Shown here piece by piece: positions 57,551 through 64,000 of a DNA stretch of 64,000 nt (position 1 is its first letter; each line of letters begins with the position of its first letter). Source of the DNA: Bicyclus anynana (taxonomy: Eukaryota; Arthropoda; Insecta; Lepidoptera; Nymphalidae); the NCBI RefSeq assembly GCF_947172395.1, contig NC_069094.1, positions 5,818,292-5,882,291 of the forward strand. The letters run 5' to 3'. A program made the position numbers and the translations under genes. The notes under the pieces were generated by a model. The model worked only from the letters and a program-made list of their open reading frames with translations. It ran no database searches and was not told where the DNA came from.

Positions 57551-59571
57551 GTATCAAATCCAGTATTATTTTATGATCAATGACCACGGAAAAAAACTAT
57601 ATTAGTTTAATCTATGTCTGGAACGTATATCAATGGTTCTGAGTACCAGGATCGCATAAGACCGCGCAAGTAAGTAGGTACGGTCGCACGTTAACTCAAG
57701 ATGGCGTCGAGCAGGCGGCGCCTGCGCTGGTTAACTCCTTCGGCAAGATGGCGTCGCTGGGTAGGAGGGGCTTGCAACTTATCGTAATGGCGGCTTCTTA
57801 ATCGAGTTCTCCTGCTGCGCATGCACTCCTAGTACTTTATCCGTATTCTTTAAGTATAATTTTGTTTTAAAATAGATCAATTAATATTATTTTGATGTAA
57901 GGTCGATGATGGCGTAATTATTGAGGCGTGGCTTCTTACTTACAGTAATGGCCGCTTCCAATTTTATTGATGGCCGCTTCTTTATTAGAAACCTCCTTGG
58001 AAATGATGCACTCCTATTTTCTTAAACTTATTTTTTGAGCGAAAATAACGTAAAATAATTTTTAATTATGATTAACACTATGTCGGCACGTCTACTCGTA
58101 ATCGAGGTCCGGGGGAAAGAGGAATGTTATGAAAAACATGAAAAAAGTTCGCTTTGTAAGACAGAATTGTAAGATAGACAGCCATATCTTTTTAAATTCA
58201 ACCCTGTTCAAAAACAAATTCGAAAGAGAAGTAACTTCACCAAGATTTTTTAAAACGTCAAGTTTATTTGTTTGTACTGACTCTAGTACCAATTCAGAAG
58301 GTAGAATTTGCTAAAACTGGCGAATCTCTTTAATATCCATCAACTAAGCAAAAAGCTTGTGTTAGGAGTGGGTACGACGATAGTCAAATGAGCGGAATCG
58401 AATCCTAGACCTCTCGAATTTGACGAGCTTTTTTTGTTATTGTACAGGATTCTATAGGCAATAAACGCATTCATGGAATTTTACGCCTTTACCACGCGTC
58501 GTAGCAGCAATGCTACGATGGAGCTACGACTCTACGTAATGCTACGGTGATAGAGCCCGATTCTAAAAATATATAAAATTAAAAATTTTGAAAGACCTTC
58601 TGAAGGTCATGAAATTATCTAGAATAAAGAATTTTATGCCAGAAACTCTTTCTATCATAACAGAAAAGTTTAAACGTTGTTGCAATGTGTGAATCGGATT
58701 AAAGAGAATTGTTTAATTTTATTTCAATATTTGATTTTCATTTGTCAATTTTCCCAACACCAATTTTCTTATCAAATGAAGCGAAAATCTCTCAATTAAG
58801 TCATCAATATTCTCTTCCAGTGCGCTTTTATTTAAGACCACATCAAACATGTCTAAGAACACTCGCACATAAGTCACCTTTAATACAAAAAAAAATCTAA
58901 ATTTTAATCGCTTCATCCGTTCGGGAGCTATTATACTACAGACAGACAGACAGACAGACACGTCAAACTTGTAATACCCCTCTTTTTGCGTCGGGGGTTA
59001 AAAAAGGAAAAAACATATAGTCAGGGATCCCTAGAACATTTTGTACACCTGATTAGTGTTACTAATCAGCTAATTTTTCGTGAGTAACTTCATTTCGATG
59101 TGACGATCAACTTTTTTATTTCCGAAAATTCTTGATTTTGGTAGCTAACTGAGTTACCAGGAAATGAAAATTTCAGAGCGTCGGAACGAGATTAAGTACC
59201 TACTACGCAATAGGTAGACCATTGTGGCTGTTAAGTTGTATAACTATTAATTAATCAACAGTAAAAAAACATCTGGTTAGTAACAACTTTTGTTACTCTA
59301 CCCTCCTCCAAACTTGTATCAATAACGATGTTATTACTAACCAGCTATTTTTTTACTGTTGCTACTTTTTTTGATAGTACCTAGGCACAGTAAAGATATT
59401 ACAACCAGTAGTTGGACTTCATACTAGAGGTCGAAACGCGAGCTATACCTACGCACCTTGAACATGGGGTGATCGTAGGGTGAAGACAGTCGCGACTGTG
59501 CCGCGGTGACGAACGAACGCACGGTGTATTAACAGAGTAAAGTGTATTAATAGTATTAGATTTTTTTAATT
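57551..59571. other. Interval between the retrotransposon and the THAP exon
   Basis: It contains a GC-richer patch with a duplicated ATGGCGTCG motif (57697-57756) and an imperfect direct repeat of about 170 bp (57760-57840 against 57930-58015, sharing GGCTTCTT, GTAATGGCSGCTTC and ATGCACTCCTA). A SINE-like fragment lies at 58340-58425 and a short (CAGA) run at 58939-58960. The last 150 bp should include the THAP promoter. No gene is supported. Confidence 0.4.
57697..57756 (+). promoter_or_regulatory. Duplicated CAAGATGGCGTCG motif
   Basis: CAAGATGGCGTCG occurs at 57697-57709 and 57744-57756, each preceded by GTTAACTC. The core resembles the YY1/Pho site AANATGGCG. Further ATGGCGGC/ATGGCCGC matches lie at about 57787, 57948 and 57970. 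It could be a promoter or Polycomb-type site, or simply a repeat. Confidence 0.3.
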
Positions 59572-59669
59572 ATGACCAGTAGGAAATACTGTGCCGTTTT
59601 TGGATGCATGAATTCAAAATTATCCCATCCAGAGATAACTTTTTTTAAGTTACCTGGAAACTCTGAAAG
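59572..59669 (+). CDS. THAP-domain protein, first coding exon
   Basis: ATG at 59572 opens MTSRKYCAVFGCMNSKLSHP then EITFFKLPGNSER, ending in phase 2 at a GTAAGA donor. This is the N-terminal part of a THAP zinc finger: C-x4-C followed by an N-S, a Pro and the FFKLP strand. The second half (conserved Trp and the C-x2-H pair) must be in a later exon. A frame at 59899-60165 contains ICQAH but no Trp block, so it is not joined here. THAP proteins bind DNA; many insect ones derive from P-element-like transposases. The target gene set cannot be deduced. Confidence 0.65.
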
Positions 59670-61734
59670 GTAAGACTTTAAAATAAATTTACTTATTAGT
59701 AGGTAGGTACACAATCTTGTATTTTTTAATGGATAAGGTATTTTCTTTTATCTCCAGAATAAAGGTAAGTATCTGGATTAGTAAATAAAGTGAATAGAGT
59801 AAAGGAAAGTGATTGACACGATTGAAATAGGTAGTTATACGCGGTTCATGAATCACGATACAGTAGGTACGATAAGCTTGTGTTAAAACCTCGACTGCTT
59901 GTACAATGTTTTGTGTGTCTGTGCTCGGAGCATTTGTGTTTTGTTACCCGACTGCGGCGAAGCCCAGAGGAGGAGCATGTGTTTGAATGTTATGACTTGT
60001 TGTTGTATGCGGGCGACGGGAGGAAAGGACTGCGCGGGTGTGAAGTCGTACGTGCTGGGCATCGTTACCCCCCTCCCGGACCGCGCCGACCTTCGGGAGT
60101 GTTACAAACAAATTTGCCAAGCACACATACTGATAAATGATATGTCATTAGACTCGTCCAGATAGGCCGAGTGTCACTGGGTAACTTAGTTCTTAAAAAA
60201 TCAAAATGGCGGATTTTATGCGCTTTAATGTGCAAGCTCATAAAACTTTTGCTCAGCTTGGCATTGGTGACAAGAATTTTAACCGACTTCCAAAAAGGAT
60301 CGTATCGTATTTACAGCGATATTTCCGTCATTTGTAAACCGTTTCTTTTTTGTTTGGATGAGTATTCTTTCAGGTTAGTCCCATTTTTTTCATGTCAGGA
60401 TCTGATAATGGCATCCTAGAGAAATCTAGGGGAAATTGTTTGTTGGTAAACAGTACTCATCAAGAAAGGCTGTAGTATAGATGGGTGGTGACTGAATTAG
60501 CTTTAGTATCAGCCTTAATTAAATCAACCAATCAAAAAACACGCATTTTTATTTATCACTTCCCATTTTACTACAATATACAAAGTATTTTATTTGTTTA
60601 TATAAAAAAAAGTTTATTTACAATCATATAACTAAGTGGAAACACAAAGTTAGCAAATGTAATTAAAATGCTGCAGGCGGGCAGCCCTATCACATGTTTA
60701 CGGAGCGCGCGGCTGTAGGTATTTATTTCAAAAATACGGCCGAGTTACTATACTGCTTGTAATATCTTTACTGTGACCTAGGTCTCTCTTTTTTTGTGGA
60801 AGGAATTTAAAGCTTAGAAGCCAGAATTATCTTTACATGCTTTCATTAGCCCTGGGGCCGGGGTGCAAAATCTTTAGTTTCTTAACTCTGGCTACTACTG
60901 AGAATTTTTCAGCAAAATTAAAAACTCTGCACTTAATATCCCGATTTTGGAATCGAACCTTGAATCTGTAACCATGGTTAACCACTGGACCATCGAAGCA
61001 ATCTTACAAGACAAAATAAAAACAAGACATTTGTGAGGAACAATCATCGAATTTTTTTAATCTGGATAAAATCCTTTTTATCCTGTACGCGTACATAAAG
61101 GAAAGTCCTTCTGAGAAAGTGGAGTGAATAATAAACCCGCGGTTACGAAAAAAGGGGTATGTTAATGCGATTGATGTACTTGTAACTGAAAGCAAAGTCA
61201 CGTACTTGCACGATGACGGCAACAGCGAAATAGAGGTTTTATTTGTACTCTTCCAGTTCGCAATAATTTGAAATACTTGGAAGTTTCAAGTATTCTCGAA
61301 CTGTTACGAAATGACGAAATAAATCGCTATAAGCCTGTGTAAAGTCAACAACGTTCTATTATAGTTTGCCTAGTCAAATAATCCAACGGGTCAACCTTGG
61401 AATGAAACGGAATAAGCTGAAATATTAAAATAAAGGTTTACCTTTATTTCCCGCGTGTTATTTCATAGATGGTTATGTTATGGAAAAGCATTTCAGGCTT
61501 CATTTGTACAATATGCAAACACTACTAAACTGGTACATGAAACGAAGAAGAGATTTGAGGCGTTTTTATGAGGAAAAATCATTTCTGGACTCCTGTCGAT
61601 TGGTATATCATTCACACGGACTACTTCCTCATGACTCCGAAGTCAGCATGGCACTGCGAAGCATTCTTCATGCCAACCCTCTGTCTGTTATCTCTTTTCA
61701 TGGAAATATAGGTATTTACTGATGCCACAATCTA

Positions 61735-61950
61735 ACACAAAGTGTATCGGACTGTTTTCCGCTTCGAAAAAGAAGCTTGGCTTGGAGATTTTCTGATTGC
61801 TAAGCGTCTGGGTGACCTATCGGTCATCTTTCCTGAATACTTAGCATGATATTATAAGAATTTTAATATGACAATAATCTAGCGAGCGGAGATTGAACCA
61901 GAGACCTTCCGAGCTACCCCATTCGCTTAGCTAGTGAAGCTAAAGAGGCT
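61735..61950. repeat. tRNA-like SINE, probably family C
   Basis: AAAGAAGCTTGGCTTGGAGA, TTCTGATTGCTAAGCGTCTG and GTGACCTATCGGTCATC precede GACAATAATCTAGCGAGCGG and AGATTGAACCAGAGACCTTC. The end TTCGCTTAGCTAGTGAAGCT is tRNA-head-like on the minus strand. Confidence 0.5.
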
Positions 61951-62156
61951 TCAGAGTTAAAGTTACATTACAAATTGATTTAATTTATCGGAAATTCAAA
62001 CTGGCTTACGTTGTTATTTCAGCTTGAATTGTAGTTGAGCAATATCAAAGTCGATAAATTTATCACGTCCGTCGTTATTAAACAAACTACTAGAATTGTA
62101 TCAAAGGATGATTTAGATGGTATTTGTATAAATAATTGTGACAAAAGTGGACTGCG

Positions 62157-62335
62157 ATGAAGAAGAAGAAGAAGAAGAAGAAATACTTTATTGCACACAA
62201 AAATACAATTATAAATTGAAACATTAAAAACATAAATTAAACTTTGCATGCAAAGGCGGCCTTATTACTATAAGTAATCTCTACCAGGCAACCCCTGACG
62301 AGAGAACTTGCGAAGAAAGAGCGGGAAGATTAGAA
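62157..62335 (-). mobile_element. 3' end of another non-LTR family with a (GAA/TTC)n tail
   Basis: Plus strand starts with a (GAA) run at 62159-62183, followed by ATACTTTATTGCACACAAAA, TTGCATGCAAAGGCGGCCTT and ATCTCTACCAGGCAACC. On the minus strand this is a 3' UTR finishing in (TTC)n. No coding part is preserved. Confidence 0.55.
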
Positions 62336-62450
62336 CTGATATTCTAATGATTAATCATTCTCATCTCTTTGATCTCTCATTGATAGAAATCCGTTAACGG
62401 CCGAGACCGGGAGAATGAAGAGATTATGGGAGTCAGAAATAATTTTTTGA

Positions 62451-62770
62451 CAGCCTCCGTTGCGCAGTAGTGTGCGCAGTGGATTTACAAGACGGAGGTC
62501 CTGGATTCGATCCCCGGCTGGGCCGATTGAGGTTTTCTTAATTGGCCTCCCAGCCTCCCACCAGGCTTCAGCCATGGCTAGTTACCACCCTACCGGCAAA
62601 GACGTACTGACAAGCGATTTAGCGGTACGATGTCGTGTAGAAACCGAAAGGTGTGTGAATTTTCATCCTCCTCCTAACAAGTTAGCCCGCTTCCATCTTA
62701 GATTGCATCATCACTTACCATCTGGTGTGATTGTAGTCAAGGGCTAACTTGTAAATAATTAAAAAAAAAC
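62451..62770 (+). mobile_element. tRNA-derived SINE, family A (copy 7)
   Basis: Head ACAGCCTCCGTTGCGCAGTA, B-box GATTCGATCCCC, body to CAAGGGCTAACTTGTAAAT and an A tail. Close to the copy at 36621 but with a shorter middle. Confidence 0.9.
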
Positions 62771-63904
62771 CTAAATATTTTTTACCTAGCGTCTCTTTAA
62801 ACTTCACTCGTTCTGTCTGTTTCTACACATATGTATTTAATATGACGTACCTGTATGTATCATAATCATCATCCTCCCACTTCAGGGCTAGGCCTCGCTC
62901 CCTATAAGAGACGGGATATAGATCTTAGACCCACTACGCTGTTTCAATGCGGGCTTGTGGGATACTATTTTAATAACTCCATTTTGAGCTCCAGAATAGC
63001 TGAACGTACCTGGATGAAATTTTGCACAGTGACATATTATTTGAAATCTTTTTATTTATCTCTATATTTCCATGGAAGTAATTAAGTAGTAGTAGTAGTA
63101 ATGGAAGTAGTTAAGTAGTCTGCGCGGGTGAAACGCAAGTTTGTAAAGCCGGGGAAAGAATGCTTTCTGGCTAATGCAACCTTGGAGATTATTAATCGAG
63201 GCTACGTTTTATAATAAAAATGCCTGCCGGTATTTACATTCCATGTATAGTAGTTTTTATTAAACTTGCTCGCTTGTTATGAAAAGTTGTTGGCTTGTTT
63301 ACTAAGAAAAGTTTTTAAACGCCAGATTACTCTCGTTGTTGTGTGCTAATCTTCGATTTATTAACTTCAGTTCAACTCATTTATTCTTAGTTAAATTTTT
63401 TCTGAATTGGTAGGTACTTAAATGCAGCACTGATGGAAAATATTCGTAAAAAGAAAAAAAAACTGGTCTGAAATAATTTATGAATTCCAAATATTTTTAC
63501 TGCCTGTATTTCTTGCTCAATTATTACTAAAGTAAAATACAATAAAATATTATGAAATAATCTAGAATTTACGCGGATTTTTATGTACAAACCGGGTTGG
63601 TGTTACGTAATAATATGGTTCATAGATGTGACGACTTTTTTAACATCTGTTCTTTCAATTTCAATATCTCATCGCAAAAATTACAAAAAGTTATATGTAA
63701 TTTATAAAACATGAAATGGGAGAATGTTCTTCTGTAAATCTCTCAATAGCTTATTGACATAATCAAAAGACCGAACTGAAATGTTTCAGTGTCTGCTGAA
63801 AAAAAAGCTGGCGCAAGAAACACTTGTGAATCAGACTAACGTAAATGAATCTGTTAGTACAAACCTGAGTTTGTGGAAGGATAATTATCATTGTATTACC
63901 TACT

Positions 63905-64000
63905 AGCCGACGTCCCGCGGTTTCAACCGCGTTGTTCCCGTTACCGTGAGAATACGGGAATAAAATATAGCCTATGACCCTCACAAATAACGTGACTTTC
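63905..64000 (-). repeat. RTE-type repeat cut by the window edge
   Basis: ACTAGCCGACGTCCCGCGGT followed by TTCAACCGCGTTGTTCCCGT and GAATACGGGAATAAAATATA is the same build as 24955-25012 in reverse. It runs off the right edge. Confidence 0.5.

Larger units (their letters stand above)
59670..64000. other. Right end of the window, unassigned apart from repeats
   Basis: It may be intron of the THAP gene or flank. It has a GC-rich patch at 59900-60160 whose frames show no known domain, a 5' half-MITE at 60433-60472 and an unassigned 80-codon frame at 61480-61722. Also present are SINE-like repeats (60940-61003, 61735-61950), a non-LTR 3' end (62157-62335), SINE A copy 7, and an RTE-type repeat at the edge. 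No exon could be supported. Confidence 0.4.

Noticed and set aside
61480..61722. 80-codon frame beginning MEKHFRLHLYNMQ
   Set aside because: Charge pattern is protein-like, but there is no known domain, splice context or repeat of the pattern elsewhere; not called as a gene.

Overview
This 64 kb window is AT-rich, intron-rich nuclear DNA from an insect, almost certainly a moth or butterfly (Lepidoptera). The evidence is conserved animal genes split by many short-consensus introns, together with dense repeats typical of lepidopteran genomes: tRNA-derived SINEs, hAT-type MITEs, short repeats carrying the CGCGACTTCGTCCGCG block, and non-LTR retrotransposons. The species cannot be named from the sequence. 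No bacterial genes, operons, CRISPR arrays or free-standing tRNA/rRNA genes were seen. SINE, MITE and RTE-type labels rest on copies compared within the window, not on a library search.

Layout, left to right. (1) 777-3153, minus: the 5' half of the C7orf25 (UPF0415) homologue; its 3' half lies beyond the left edge. (2) 4442-9138, plus: complete 8-exon PA2G4/EBP1 homologue. (3) 11099-11773, minus: complete 3-exon MIC13/QIL1 homologue, 118 codons, first coding exon only 8 nt. (4) 13966-32481 or further, plus: cytosolic NAD-dependent glycerol-3-phosphate dehydrogenase (Gpdh), 8 core exons over 18.5 kb, with candidate alternative C-terminal exons at 35510, 36042, 41372 and 42137. (5) 42899-46011, minus: complete 5-exon mitochondrial methionyl-tRNA formyltransferase. 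(6) 48426-49937, minus: the last two exons of a rhabdomeric-type opsin with the retinal lysine and a UV-type TM2 lysine; its first exon(s) were not found. (7) about 53078-57550, minus: near-complete, apparently intact two-ORF non-LTR retrotransposon. (8) 59572-59669, plus: first coding exon of a THAP-domain protein. The rest of the right end is repeats and unassigned DNA.

The genes are independent housekeeping or sensory genes, not a pathway. MIC13 (inner-membrane architecture), MTFMT (mitochondrial translation initiation) and Gpdh (glycerophosphate shuttle) all touch mitochondrial function, but no functional cluster is claimed. Two divergent pairs, C7orf25/PA2G4 and MIC13/Gpdh, have intergenic spaces of 1.3 and 2.2 kb; both spaces are invaded by transposons.

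The points most worth checking are the Gpdh terminal splice donor that contains the stop codon (suggesting a C-terminal isoform switch), the opsin with the UV-type lysine, the intact non-LTR element with a Baculo_FP-like ORF1 and a 3'-UTR-only relative 31 kb away, a 1.4 kb inverted repeat between MIC13 and Gpdh, hAT MITEs with perfect 8-bp target duplications, and repeats lodged within 10-25 nt of splice donors.
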